A stretch of DNA of 30,277 nucleotides, from positions 1 through 30,277 of the forward strand of contig JAICIL010000009.1 in assembly GCA_025924435.1 (NCBI GenBank), read 5' to 3'. Below are positions 7,578 to 15,666 of the stretch, piece after piece. Within the stretch, counting starts at the first letter, position 1, and each line of letters begins with the position of its first letter. The notes under the pieces are model-generated. The model did no database searches and was not told the DNA's origin. It worked only from the letters and a program-made list of their open reading frames with translations. A program made the translations under genes and the position numbers. The stretch comes from Chloroflexia bacterium (GTDB lineage Bacteria; Chloroflexota; Chloroflexia; Thermomicrobiales; JALYUS01).

Positions 7578-8713
7578 AGGGCGAAGTAAACATTCGCCTG
7601 ACGAACCGGGCGATCTTCGTCGTGCTCGGTGTCTTCCTCTTCTTCTGGCTGTTGCGCCAGGCGACGCATATCTTCGTCGTGCTCTTTATCGCGGTGCTGC
7701 TCGCGTCCTCCGTCTCGCTGGCCGCGACGCGGATGGAGCGGCTACACATCAAGCGCGGCATCGCGATCCTGCTCGTCTATGTCGCGGTGCTGGCGATCCT
7801 CGGCGGGGTCGTCGCGCTGCTCGTCCCGCTGATCGGCAACGAGATCGGCACCCTGCGGGACAATCTGCCGTCGTACCAGGATCGGATCAACGGATTGCTC
7901 GCCCGCTTGCCGAAGCGGAATGGTGAGACGCTGCGGATCAACACGCTCTTCGGCAATCTCGGCGGGGAACTGAATGGCGCGGCGGGCAAAGCGGGCCGGG
8001 GCGCTCTGGCGGCGGGTTCGGCGATTGTGACGATCCTGCTCATCTTCGTGATCGCCTTCTTCCTCGCCGTGGACCCGAAATTCCCGGAGCGGGTCGTGAC
8101 GCGCTTCGTGCCGCCCGCCTCCCGCCGCCGGGCGCTCGGGCTGATGGGCAAGATCGGCACCGGCCTCGGCTATTGGGTACGCGCCCAGTTGCTGCTCGCG
8201 CTCTTTTTCGGGGTCGCCTTCGGGCTGGGCCTCGCCGTGCTGCGCGTCCCGTACGCGCTCACACTCGGCACGATCGGCGCGGTGCTGGAGATCATCCCCT
8301 ATGTCGGCGGGGCGATCACGATCATCCTCGCCGTGCTTGTGGCGGCGACGACCGGCAAACTCTGGCTGATTATCGCCGCACTCGTCTGGTATGCGGTCGT
8401 CGTCAACCTCGAGGCGCACATCGTCGCCCCGAAACTCGTCGGCGAGATCGTCGGCCTCAATCCGCTCGTCGTCGTCCTCGCGCTTTTCCTCGGCGCGGAG
8501 GTGCTCGGCATCCTCGGCGCGCTGCTCGCGGTGCCGCTCGCCGTGATCGTGCAGGCGCTCCTCGACGAATTCTGGACGTTCGGCGATGCGGACGGGCACC
8601 CGCTGGCGGCGACGGGGACGAATCTGCCGCTCCAGCCCGGTACGGGCGCGCCCACGGCCGATGGAGACGGCAAGCCCGCTCGCTTCGAGGGGTCACGACC
8701 GACCCCGCAATGA
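7574..8713 (+). CDS. AI-2E family transporter (YdiK/PerM-like permease)
   Basis: This 379-residue protein has the AI-2E/UPF0118 permease pattern. Two N-terminal helices (about 13-33 and 34-50) and a third (about 64-88) precede a long extracytoplasmic amphipathic segment (about 95-140). A cluster of C-terminal helices follows, including the signature PYVGGAITIILAVLVA and the terminal GAEVLGILGALLAVPLAVIV. Family members export small molecules or act as Na+/H+ antiporters, so the AI-2 label should not be read as substrate evidence. The tail after about residue 335 is hydrophilic and probably disordered. The only possible start in the open frame is ATG 7574, which has no Shine-Dalgarno sequence but overlaps the stop of an 11-codon ORF that does. 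Confidence 0.88.
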   Translation: MKGEVNIRLTNRAIFVVLGVFLFFWLLRQATHIFVVLFIAVLLASSVSLAATRMERLHIKRGIAILLVYVAVLAILGGVVALLVPLIGNEIGTLRDNLPSYQDRINGLLARLPKRNGETLRINTLFGNLGGELNGAAGKAGRGALAAGSAIVTILLIFVIAFFLAVDPKFPERVVTRFVPPASRRRALGLMGKIGTGLGYWVRAQLLLALFFGVAFGLGLAVLRVPYALTLGTIGAVLEIIPYVGGAITIILAVLVAATTGKLWLIIAALVWYAVVVNLEAHIVAPKLVGEIVGLNPLVVVLALFLGAEVLGILGALLAVPLAVIVQALLDEFWTFGDADGHPLAATGTNLPLQPGTGAPTADGDGKPARFEGSRPTPQ

Positions 8714-8785
8714 TCCGCAGCGAAAATTGCTGGCGCACGATCATCGGAGACAACGATGCGCGGAAGAAGGGCCAGGCTCTGCCGG

Positions 8786-8817
8786 GGAACCGGCGTGGGC
8801 CGGGGGCGGGATATATC
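8786..8817 (+). promoter_or_regulatory. GGAACC-N20-TATA motif, copy 1
   Basis: GGAACC at 8786-8791 and TATATC at 8812-8817 are separated by exactly 20 bases, with a G-run just before the TATA. The same arrangement recurs at 11367 and 20729. It lies 243 bases ahead of the secreted repeat-protein gene. It is a candidate for a shared promoter or activator class; no such consensus with a 20-base gap is known to me. Confidence 0.45.
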
Positions 8818-8862
8818 TTCGCCGCACGGCCGATAACCCGGCGGTGATTCCATTGATAAAAG

Positions 8863-8888
8863 GGTGGCGGGGGCCATTCCCCACCACC
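8863..8888 (+). terminator. Hairpin, possible terminator of the permease gene
   Basis: GGTGGCGGGG (8863-8872) pairs with CCCCACCACC (8879-8888) with one mismatch and a 6-base loop. It follows the AI-2E gene but has no T-run, so the terminator role is tentative. The 346-base gap 8714-9059 otherwise holds the two promoter candidates listed separately and no gene that I can support. Confidence 0.35.
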
Positions 8889-8914
8889 TCGTTGGGTCGG
8901 CGATCATGGCGGGA

Positions 8915-8942
8915 TTGTCAGCGCGATGATTCCTCGTATACC
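8915..8942 (+). promoter_or_regulatory. Sigma-70-like promoter
   Basis: TTGTCA (8915-8920) and TATACC (8937-8942) are separated by 16 bases. This is a reasonable promoter for the secreted repeat protein starting at 9060, with a leader of about 110 bases. Confidence 0.45.
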
Positions 8943-9059
8943 CTCCGTTTTGTGATGGCCATGCCTTTCACGAAACCGCGCCGACGGTCTCCTCGGTGGG
9001 ATTCGGTCGCCCGATGTGGTCGCGTATGTGCGGCGCTATGAGCGCGAGGGAGGGGAAAG

Positions 9060-9851
9060 GTGGGCGGATCGCTCCGGTCGTTCCTGCTGATCTGTGTGGC
9101 GATCGTCGTGGCCTCGTCCGCGCCCGTCGCCGTGGCCGCTGCCCAGACCTTCGCGGCCCCGCAGTTCGCGTCCGTCTGGAATGTGGGGGAGGCCCGGGTA
9201 CCGAACTTCTGGGGTCCCCTCAGCCTCGCGTCCGACGGTATCCAGGAGCCGTACAACGGTGGCACGCGGCTCGTGCAGTACTTCGACAAGGGGCGGATGG
9301 AGGTGACGAACGGGCAAGTCACGTTCGGCCTGCTCGCCACCCAGATGGTCAGCGGCGACATCCAGCAGGGGGACCGGTCGTTCCGGCACGCCGCGCCCTC
9401 GCTCGTCAAGATCGCCGGCGACGCGGACGGTGCTGGCCCCTCCTACCGGACGATCTACGATAACCGCGCCCAACTCCTCGCGCCGCGCGACGCCAGGCCC
9501 GGACAGGAGATTGGCCTCCTCTTCGACAAGAGCAATACCCTGATCGTCAGCCCGAACCCGGCGAACCCCGGCGGCCCGCTCGCGAATGGCACGTACGACA
9601 CCACCACGCAGCACAACGTCCTCGCCGCCTTCGCGACGTACCGGGCCCAAGCGGGGATGGATACCATCGGCCTCGCCATCTCGGAGCCGTTCGCGGCCTA
9701 TTTCACGGTCGGCGGTGTTGAGCGGGCGATCGCGGTGCAGGTGTTCGAGCGGCGGGTGCTGACGTATACCGAGGGCAACCCGCCCGACTTTCGCGTGGAA
9801 ATGGGGAATATCGGCCGACATTTCTACGACTGGCTCTACAATGGCGGCTAG
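9060..9851 (+). CDS. Secreted protein with GFPISEPF/VQYFER-type repeats
   Basis: This 263-residue protein has a signal peptide: a basic start, a hydrophobic core LLICVAIVVASS and an AVAAA cleavage region near residues 24-28. The mature part is built from the same repeat seen in the N-terminal halves of the two glycosidases downstream. Examples are FWGPLSLASDGIQEPY with LVQYFDKGRMEV, and LAISEPFAAYF with VQVFERRVLTYTEGNPPDFR. The repeat resembles LGFP-type wall- or polysaccharide-associated modules and is common in secreted Chloroflexota proteins, so a surface or carbohydrate-related role is likely but unproven. No catalytic domain is present. The GTG start is supported by GAGGGAGGGG (9046-9055). 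It ends convergently with the anti-sigma gene. Confidence 0.75.
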   Translation: MGGSLRSFLLICVAIVVASSAPVAVAAAQTFAAPQFASVWNVGEARVPNFWGPLSLASDGIQEPYNGGTRLVQYFDKGRMEVTNGQVTFGLLATQMVSGDIQQGDRSFRHAAPSLVKIAGDADGAGPSYRTIYDNRAQLLAPRDARPGQEIGLLFDKSNTLIVSPNPANPGGPLANGTYDTTTQHNVLAAFATYRAQAGMDTIGLAISEPFAAYFTVGGVERAIAVQVFERRVLTYTEGNPPDFRVEMGNIGRHFYDWLYNGG

Positions 9852-9856
9852 CGGGG

Positions 9857-9875
9857 ATGCGGGAATCTCTCGCAT
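9857..9875. terminator. Short hairpin between convergent genes
   Basis: ATGCGGGA (9857-9864) pairs with TCTCGCAT (9868-9875) through 8 pairs including one G-U, with a 3-base loop. It begins 6 bases after the stop of the secreted protein gene and faces the end of the anti-sigma gene. There is no T-run, so it is a weak terminator candidate. Confidence 0.3.
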
Positions 9876-9923
9876 GCCGCCCGGTGATAGACGCGTGGGA
9901 TTGCCCGCCGATCGGTCTCACAC

Positions 9924-10496
9924 TCAGTGCTGGGGCGGCTGTCCGTCGCTGGAAGCCCCCGCGGGGTCGGAGGCCTGAATGCCCGCGCGCGCTAAGAGGT
10001 CACGCAAGGGTGTCTCGCTTACTCCTGCCACCGGTACCGTCCCATTGGCGTCAGGTGCGCGGCCCGTTGCATTGTGCCCCTCGCTCGCCGCAATGGTGAC
10101 CGGAAGTAGAGTAGGGGCGGGTCTTCCGTTCATGGCGAGATCATCACGTGCGCCGCCCGCACCACCGATCGGTACGACGACCGGCTGCGTCGCGCTTCGT
10201 GTTCGCCCGGTAATCTCCGTGTGTGCGATGGGGCTGAGGAGCAAGAGGAGAAGCGCCACGAGGGCGCAGGCGCCGAACAGGCGGCGATGATCGGTGTATC
10301 GCTGCGATGGCGTGCCGATCGCGTCGAGCGCGATATTGATTTTGGCGAGGGCATCGTCCGCGGGTGCGAGCCGCGCTTCGCGCGCGGCGTACGTCCGCTC
10401 CAGGAGCAGACCGAGCCGCGCCTCCTCCGCACGGTACTCGGCGTGGCGCCCCGATGCGTCGTGCCCCGGACGATTCCCTCCCATCCCTCCGCGCAT
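9924..10496 (-). CDS. Putative anti-sigma factor (single-pass membrane protein)
   Basis: This protein of about 190 residues lies immediately downstream of an ECF sigma gene. A cytoplasmic N-terminus of about 75 residues (LGLLLERTYAAREARLAP...) is followed by one membrane helix (LFGACALVALLLLLLSPIA) and a low-complexity extracytoplasmic tail of about 90 residues rich in Pro, Ala and Gly. The zinc-binding HxxxCxxC of classical anti-sigma domains is missing. Two starts compete. ATG 10511 overlaps the sigma stop (ATGA), while ATG 10496 has a better-placed ribosome-binding site (GAGGAG, 5 bases upstream) and is used here. The role is inferred from position and topology; the sequence alone would not identify it. 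Confidence 0.65.
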   Translation of the reverse strand: MRGGMGGNRPGHDASGRHAEYRAEEARLGLLLERTYAAREARLAPADDALAKINIALDAIGTPSQRYTDHRRLFGACALVALLLLLLSPIAHTEITGRTRSATQPVVVPIGGAGGARDDLAMNGRPAPTLLPVTIAASEGHNATGRAPDANGTVPVAGVSETPLRDLLARAGIQASDPAGASSDGQPPQH

Positions 10497-10507
10497 TGCC
10501 ACTCCTC

Positions 10508-11143
10508 TCATCGCTCCGCCAAGGCGATGCGCATGCGACCGGCCGTCATATCCCCCACCCACGGAGACGCCACGGCCGGGTGGCGCTCGCCGAGTTCCGC
10601 CGCGAGCGCGCGATGCGCCCGGTGCAACCGCGATTTGACGGTGCCGCGGCGACACCCCAACGCCTGTGCCATCTCGGCCTCGCTCAATTGGCCGTAGTGG
10701 CGCAGCACGAGGATCGCCCGATGATGCATCGGCAACTGCTCCAACGCCCGCCAGATCGCCTCTTGCAACTCCGCCCGCTCGGCCCGCTCGGCCGGGCCGG
10801 GATCCGGGTCGGCCCCGAGAAGCGCGTCGAGCCGCCATTCCGTGGTCGGTAACGGGAGGTGCGCGCCGCGCCGGTCGCGCCGCAGATAGTCCATGCTGAC
10901 ATCGTGGACGATGCGGTAGAGCCACGGGAGGAAGGGACGCTCCGGGTCGAAGCGGCGGAAAGCGGTGAAGAGTTCGATGAAGACGAGTTGGACGATTTCC
11001 TCCGCAGCGTCCGCGCGGTGTGTGATGAAGAGGGCGCTGCCGAAGACACGCCGGTGATAGTGCCGGAAGAGTTCCGCGAACGCCGCGCGGTCCTGCGCCG
11101 TGCAGCGACGATAGAGGGCGATGAGATCGGGTCCATCAGTCAT
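10508..11143 (-). CDS. ECF-type RNA polymerase sigma factor
   Basis: This 211-residue protein has the two ECF domains. Region 2 spans about residues 18-90 (FAELFRHYHRRVFGSALFIT, AAEEIVQLVFIELF, FLPWLYRIVHDVSMDYLRRD). Region 4 spans about 125-182 (ALEQLPMHHRAILVLRHYG and the helix-turn-helix LSEAEMAQALGCRRGTVKSR). The ATG at 11143 has GGAG 8 bases upstream. The linker between the domains is rich in Pro, Asp and Ala. A membrane anti-sigma candidate overlaps its 3' end, the usual signal-transduction layout. It is divergent from a secreted glycosidase gene, and GGAACCGATC occurs in both directions in the shared intergenic region, so it may control itself and its neighbours. Confidence 0.88.
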   Translation of the reverse strand: MTDGPDLIALYRRCTAQDRAAFAELFRHYHRRVFGSALFITHRADAAEEIVQLVFIELFTAFRRFDPERPFLPWLYRIVHDVSMDYLRRDRRGAHLPLPTTEWRLDALLGADPDPGPAERAERAELQEAIWRALEQLPMHHRAILVLRHYGQLSEAEMAQALGCRRGTVKSRLHRAHRALAAELGERHPAVASPWVGDMTAGRMRIALAER

Positions 11144-11194
11144 CCACGGCTCCTGCCCGATGTGCGCGCGACTCTCGCGACGATGTGATCGGTT

Positions 11195-11224
11195 AACCTC
11201 CCCCCCGCGCGCAGGATCGGTTCC
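11195..11224 (-). promoter_or_regulatory. GGAACCGATC site ahead of the ECF sigma gene
   Basis: Read on the minus strand, GGAACCGATC begins at 11224 and is followed by a GC-rich spacer with a G-run, then GAGGTTAACC. The first ten bases and the spacer style match the plus-strand site at 11367, though the TATA is not conserved. GGAAC is the common -35 core of ECF sigma promoters, so autoregulation is plausible. Confidence 0.3.
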
Positions 11225-11270
11225 ATTCTGGGCCGCTCATCTTCTCGCGGCGCGGCAACCGGCTCCTCGA

Positions 11271-11284
11271 TGCACAAGTGTGCA
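11271..11284. promoter_or_regulatory. Dyad operator-like site TGCACA-AG-TGTGCA
   Basis: This is a perfect 6+6 base dyad with a 2-base centre in the middle of the 341-base divergent region 11144-11484. It could bind a dimeric regulator. No regulator of that type is adjacent, so the call is tentative. The rest of the region holds the two GGAACC sites and no gene that I can see. Confidence 0.25.
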
Positions 11285-11366
11285 CGTCATCTCGAACATT
11301 GACAAGGACTCTCCCGCGATACGCGGGGCACGGGCGCGAATCCATCTCACCGATGCACGCATGGAG

Positions 11367-11398
11367 GGAACCGATCTCGCGGCGACGGGGGATATAGT
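11367..11398 (+). promoter_or_regulatory. GGAACC-N20-TATA motif, copy 2
   Basis: GGAACC (11367-11372) and TATAGT (11393-11398) are 20 bases apart, with GGGGGA preceding the TATA. It lies 87 bases before the ATG of the first glycosidase and points at it. No sigma-70 -35 hexamer is found at 16-18 bases from the TATAGT. Confidence 0.45.
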
Positions 11399-11484
11399 AC
11401 ATGCCACCGGCACGGGCCGGTCGCGTGGCGTATCGGGCTCCTCGGGCCGGCAATAGTTGAGTAGCGGAGGGTAGGGTTTTGGGT

Positions 11485-13344
11485 ATGGCAGGGCGTCGGA
11501 TGAGCGTGGGGATGGTCGCGCTCGTCCTGTTCGGTCTCCTCGCGGCGATGCCGACGGCGTCGGTCTCCGCAGCGTCGGACTACTATCAGGACACGGGGCA
11601 CTATCTCTACGCCCAATTTCGGTATTACTGGTACGGCAATGGAGGGTTGACGCAGTTCGGCTTCCCGATCACGAAGGTCTTTAATCAGCAGTCGGAGGAT
11701 GGCAAGCAGCACCCGACGCAGTATTTGCAGCGCGCCGTCTTCGAGCAGCACGACGAAAATCGGGGTACGCCATTCCAGGTCCTCGGTCGCCGCCTCTCGG
11801 CGTTGCAGACGTCGGATCGGGCGAAGACGGACCCGAATTTCCAGCCGGTCGGCAACCCGAACGACGGGCGGTTGTTCTTCAGCCAGACGAACCACACGAT
11901 CGGCGGCAACGACGACGCCAACAAGGCGATCCGCTCGTACTGGGAGTCCGTCGGCGGCGGGAACATCCAGCGCAGCGTGATCGTCTTCGGCTACCCGATC
12001 TCGGAGCCGTTCGACGAGCAGAACCCGCCCGCCCCGGCGGGCGACGGCCAGACGCACCGCGTGCAGTATTTCGAGCGCTATCGCCTCGAGTACCACCCGG
12101 AGAATCCCGACCCATTCAAGGTGCAGCTCGGCCTGCTGGGCGTGCCGCAGGCGGACAAGGACAACCTCGACCCCGCGCTCCGCTCCCCCGAGGCCGCCGG
12201 GCAGCCGCCGACCGATTGCATCGGCCAGGGGCCGTGCGCCGGGCAGCCGCTGGCGCGCAGCTACGCGGATGTGCATCTCGGCGACCAGGGGCAGGGATAT
12301 GGCTTCAACGTGGACGCGAACGGCCTCGACCCGACGGGCAAGGACATCATGTTCGGCCGGGTCTACGGCGCGGGCTTCGGCTGGATCCGCCAGCAGGTGC
12401 GGTGGAGCAGCTACGAACCGGCCAAGGGGCAGTTCGGCAACGACTACGTCGCCAATGTGGACGCCTTCGTCAATGCCGCGACTTCGGCGGGCGTTAATGT
12501 GATGCTCAGCCCGGTCAGTTCGCCATCGTGGACCGGCGCGGCGAATGGCGGCTTGCCGCCGAACCCGCAGGACTTCGCGGATTTCATCGGCTTCATGGCG
12601 AACCGCTACAAGGGCAAGATCGCCGCCTACGAGATCTGGAACGAGCAGAATTACGCCGTCGAGACGGGCGGCTCGGTGAATCTCAATGACCCCGCCGCCC
12701 CGTACCTGCCGGTGCTCAAGGCCGGGTATCAGACGCTCAAGTCGGTGGACCCGAAAATCACCGTCGTCTTCGGCGGCATGACCCCCACCAGCACGGTGAA
12801 CGCGGGCATCGCCATTGACGAGGTGCAGTACCTGCAGAAGATGTATCAGCAGCACCCGGACGTGAAGAACTATTACGACGCGCTCGGCGCGCACCCCGGA
12901 TCGAACTGCAACCCGCCGGACAACTCCTGGCCCGATAACCCGGCGACGAACCCCTGCGGCACCGACCCGGATGGCACGCGCTCGTACACGACGAACAACT
13001 CCTTCTACTTCAAGCGCATCCTCGAGGTGCGCGCCGCGATGGAGCAGAACGGCGAGGGCGGCAAGAAGATGTGGCTGACCGAGACCGGCTGGGACAGCAG
13101 CCCGAATCCGCCGGACGCCTACAAGTACGCGCGATACGTCTCCGACAACCAGCAGGCGCAGTACCTGAGCCGCGCCTTCGAACTCGGCAAGTCGTACCCG
13201 TGGATGGGGGTGATGTTCGTCTGGAACCTGAACTTCCAGGTGACGACGAGCGGGCCGAGCGACGAGAAGTACGGCTGGGGCGTCTTGAATAGCGACTGGT
13301 CGCCGCGCGCGGCGTACTACGCCCTCGCCAACATGATTAAGTAA
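11485..13344 (+). CDS. Secreted clan-A glycoside hydrolase with N-terminal repeats (copy 1)
   Basis: This 619-residue secreted protein has a signal peptide at 1-29 (VALVLFGLLA core, SVSA cleavage site). Residues about 30-230 contain repeats of the type FGFPITKVF...PTQYLQRAVFEQH and YPISEPFDEQN...VQYFERYRLEYHPENPDPF. A Cys-containing linker (DCIGQGPC) leads to a TIM-barrel glycosidase (about 250-619). The likely acid/base is E387 in EIWNEQN and the likely nucleophile is E533 in LTETGWDS, as in GH5/GH39-type families; the substrate is not predictable. The ATG at 11485 has TAGGG at 8 bases, while a TTG at 11479 with GGAGGG at 7 bases would add two residues. A full-length paralogue follows in tandem, and the ribosome-binding regions of the two genes are identical. 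Confidence 0.82.
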   Translation: MAGRRMSVGMVALVLFGLLAAMPTASVSAASDYYQDTGHYLYAQFRYYWYGNGGLTQFGFPITKVFNQQSEDGKQHPTQYLQRAVFEQHDENRGTPFQVLGRRLSALQTSDRAKTDPNFQPVGNPNDGRLFFSQTNHTIGGNDDANKAIRSYWESVGGGNIQRSVIVFGYPISEPFDEQNPPAPAGDGQTHRVQYFERYRLEYHPENPDPFKVQLGLLGVPQADKDNLDPALRSPEAAGQPPTDCIGQGPCAGQPLARSYADVHLGDQGQGYGFNVDANGLDPTGKDIMFGRVYGAGFGWIRQQVRWSSYEPAKGQFGNDYVANVDAFVNAATSAGVNVMLSPVSSPSWTGAANGGLPPNPQDFADFIGFMANRYKGKIAAYEIWNEQNYAVETGGSVNLNDPAAPYLPVLKAGYQTLKSVDPKITVVFGGMTPTSTVNAGIAIDEVQYLQKMYQQHPDVKNYYDALGAHPGSNCNPPDNSWPDNPATNPCGTDPDGTRSYTTNNSFYFKRILEVRAAMEQNGEGGKKMWLTETGWDSSPNPPDAYKYARYVSDNQQAQYLSRAFELGKSYPWMGVMFVWNLNFQVTTSGPSDEKYGWGVLNSDWSPRAAYYALANMIK

Positions 13345-13383
13345 CGCTTCGGCGTCCGGCAGGGCGTCTGCGTTGTGGAACAT

Positions 13384-13508
13384 CCTAACCCCCTGCCCCT
13401 TCCCGACGCGGGAGGGGGTGACGCTTCGCCGTGCCGTCTCTCAAACGCCCCCAGTCTTCATGAGGCTCGCTCCCCCTTCCCTCCGAGGGAAGGGGGTTGG
13501 GGGGTAGG
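13384..13508. repeat. GC-rich hairpin repeat between the paralogues
   Basis: A 125-base element starts CCTAACCCCCTGCCCC and ends GGGGGTTGGGGGGTAGG, so its outer ends are complementary. Inside is a perfect 11-bp stem, CCCCCTTCCCT (13472-13482) with AGGGAAGGGGG (13486-13496), and a weaker hairpin near 13396-13417. It fills much of the 289-base gap between the two glycosidase genes. Confidence 0.7.
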
Positions 13509-13633
13509 ATTCCCAAGGAAAACCCCGATACAAAATAATGTGGTAAGGTAGCGCGCGGCGGGGTGGGTGCACGGACACCCGCAGGGTCCCTGGGGCTGAT
13601 GGAATGTGAAGCGTGGAGGGTAGGGTTTTGGGT

Positions 13634-15493
13634 ATGGCAGGGCGTCGGGTGAGCGTGGGGATGGTCGCGCTCGTCCTGTTCGGTCTCCTCGCGGTGGCCC
13701 CGGCGGCGCCGGTCTCCGCGGCGTCGGACTACTATGCGGACACCGGCCATTACTTGTATGGGCAGTTCCGCGACTACTGGAACGGGAACGGCGGGCTGTT
13801 GCAGTTCGGCTTCCCGATCACCAAGGTCTTCGACCAGCAATCGGAGGATGGCAAGAGCCATCCGACGCAATATCTGCAGCGCGTCGTCTTCGAGCAGCAC
13901 GCGGAGAACAAGGGCACGCCGTTCGAGGTGCTCGGTCGCCGCCTCGCCGCCTTGCTGACGGTGGATCGGGCGAAGACGGACCCGAACTTCCAGCCGGTCG
14001 GCAACCCGAACGACGGGCGGGCCTGGTTCTCGCAGACGAACCACACGATCGGCGGCGGCGACGCGGGGAATGCCGCGATCCGCTCCTTCTGGGAGAAGGC
14101 GGGGAACGGCGACATCCAGCGGAGCGTGCAAATCTTCGGCTACCCGATCTCGGAGCCGTTCGACGAGCAGAACCCGCCGGTGCCCGCCGGGGACGGGCAG
14201 ACGCACCGCGTGCAGTACTTCGAGCGCTATCGCCTCGAATACCACCCGGAAAACCCCGACCCGTACAAGGTGCTCCTCGGCCTGCTCGGCGTCTCGCAGG
14301 CGGACAAGGACAATCTCGACCCCGCCCTGCGCGCGCCGGAACCGCCCGGGCAGCCGCAGCCGGACTGCATCGGCCAGGGGCCGTGCGGCATCGGTGGCGG
14401 CCAGCCGCTGCAGCGTAGTTACGCGAACGTCCATGTCGGCGATAACGGCGGCGGCTACGGTTTCAACGTGGATGCCATCGGCCTCGACGCGGGCAGCAAG
14501 GACACAATGTTCGGCAAGGTCGCCGAGGCGCAATTCGGCTGGATCCGCCAGCAGGTGCGGTGGAGCAGCTACGAACCGGCCAAGGGGCAGTTCGGCAATA
14601 ACTACGTCGCGCAACTCGACGCCCTGATTGATGCCGCCAATGCCAAGGGCGTCAATGTCATGCTCAGCCCGGTCAGTTCGCCCGATTGGGCCGGGTCGGG
14701 TGGCGGCCTGCCGAAGAACCCGCAGGACTTTGCGGACTTCATCGGCTTCATGGCGAACCGCTACAAGGGGAAAGTCGCCGCCTACGAGATCTGGAACGAG
14801 CAGAACTACGCGGTGGAAACCGGCGGGCAGGTGAATGTTGGCGCCTACATCCCGATCCTCAAGGCGGGGTATCAGACGCTGAAAGCCAGCGACCCGAACA
14901 TCACCGTCGTCTTCGGTGGCATGACCCCCACCGGCGTCACGGGCCACCCCGAAGTTGCGCTGGACGACGTGCAGTACCTCCAGCAGATCTACCAGATCAA
15001 CAACGGCGAGGTGAAGCAGTACTACGACGTATTGGGGGCGCATCCGGGGAGCAACTGCAACCCGCCGGACAACTCCTATCCCGACAACCCGGCGACGAAC
15101 CCCTGCGGCACCGACCCGGACGGGGGGCGGAGTTTCACGAAGGACAACTCGTTCTACTTTAAGCGGGTGCTGCAACTGCGGAATGTGATGGAGCAGAACG
15201 GGGAGAGCGGCAAGAAGATGTGGCTGACCGAGTTCGGCTGGGACAGCAACCCGACGGTCGTGCCCGGCTACAACTATTCGCCGTATGTCTCGGAGGATCA
15301 GCAGGCGCAGTACCTGACGCGGGCGTTCGCGCTGGGGAAGTCGTACCCGTGGATGGGGGTGATGTTCGTCTGGAACCTGAACTTCCAGGTGACGACGAGC
15401 GGGCCGAGCGACGAGAAGTACGGCTGGGGCGTCTTGAATAGCGACTGGTCGCCGCGCCCCTCCTTCACCGCGCTGAAGAACATGACGAAGTAA
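13634..15493 (+). CDS. Secreted clan-A glycoside hydrolase with N-terminal repeats (copy 2)
   Basis: This is a tandem paralogue of the preceding gene, also 619 residues, with small compensating indels in the linker and barrel loops. The signal peptide, N-terminal repeats, DCIGQGPC linker and TIM barrel are all retained. The predicted catalytic residues are E389 (EIWNEQN) and E533 (LTEFGWDS), so both copies look active. The start uses the same GGAGGGTAGGGTTTTGGGT leader; TTG 13628 is an alternative. Bases 15338-15457 are identical to 13189-13308 in copy 1, including silent positions, although flanking coding sequence has diverged. It lacks the GGAACC-TATA motif of copy 1, so the two may be expressed differently or co-transcribed. 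Confidence 0.82.
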   Translation: MAGRRVSVGMVALVLFGLLAVAPAAPVSAASDYYADTGHYLYGQFRDYWNGNGGLLQFGFPITKVFDQQSEDGKSHPTQYLQRVVFEQHAENKGTPFEVLGRRLAALLTVDRAKTDPNFQPVGNPNDGRAWFSQTNHTIGGGDAGNAAIRSFWEKAGNGDIQRSVQIFGYPISEPFDEQNPPVPAGDGQTHRVQYFERYRLEYHPENPDPYKVLLGLLGVSQADKDNLDPALRAPEPPGQPQPDCIGQGPCGIGGGQPLQRSYANVHVGDNGGGYGFNVDAIGLDAGSKDTMFGKVAEAQFGWIRQQVRWSSYEPAKGQFGNNYVAQLDALIDAANAKGVNVMLSPVSSPDWAGSGGGLPKNPQDFADFIGFMANRYKGKVAAYEIWNEQNYAVETGGQVNVGAYIPILKAGYQTLKASDPNITVVFGGMTPTGVTGHPEVALDDVQYLQQIYQINNGEVKQYYDVLGAHPGSNCNPPDNSYPDNPATNPCGTDPDGGRSFTKDNSFYFKRVLQLRNVMEQNGESGKKMWLTEFGWDSNPTVVPGYNYSPYVSEDQQAQYLTRAFALGKSYPWMGVMFVWNLNFQVTTSGPSDEKYGWGVLNSDWSPRPSFTALKNMTK

Positions 15494-15666
15494 GAGCGTA
15501 CCGCATATCGGGGCGTATGCCCGCCCGGAGATGAGCGCCAGCCGTCGTGAACGCGCGCTTCTTCGGGTGGACACGCCCCGCAAACTGGCTCGACTCCCGA
15601 TATCCGGACATCGCTCGATTCAGCAAGCGAGAACCATAGAGGTGGCGGGCTAAGAGAAGGTTTCAA

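Noticed and set aside
11299..11323. TTGACA at 11299-11304 as a promoter for the first glycosidase
   Set aside because: The nearest -10-like sequence (GATACG) is only 13 bases away, and nothing suitable lies at 16-18 bases.
11347..15583. Two long minus-strand open frames (678 and 732 codons) opposite the two glycosidases
   Set aside because: They resemble each other only because the sense genes are paralogues. Composition is shadow-like, with no ribosome-binding sites and no domains.
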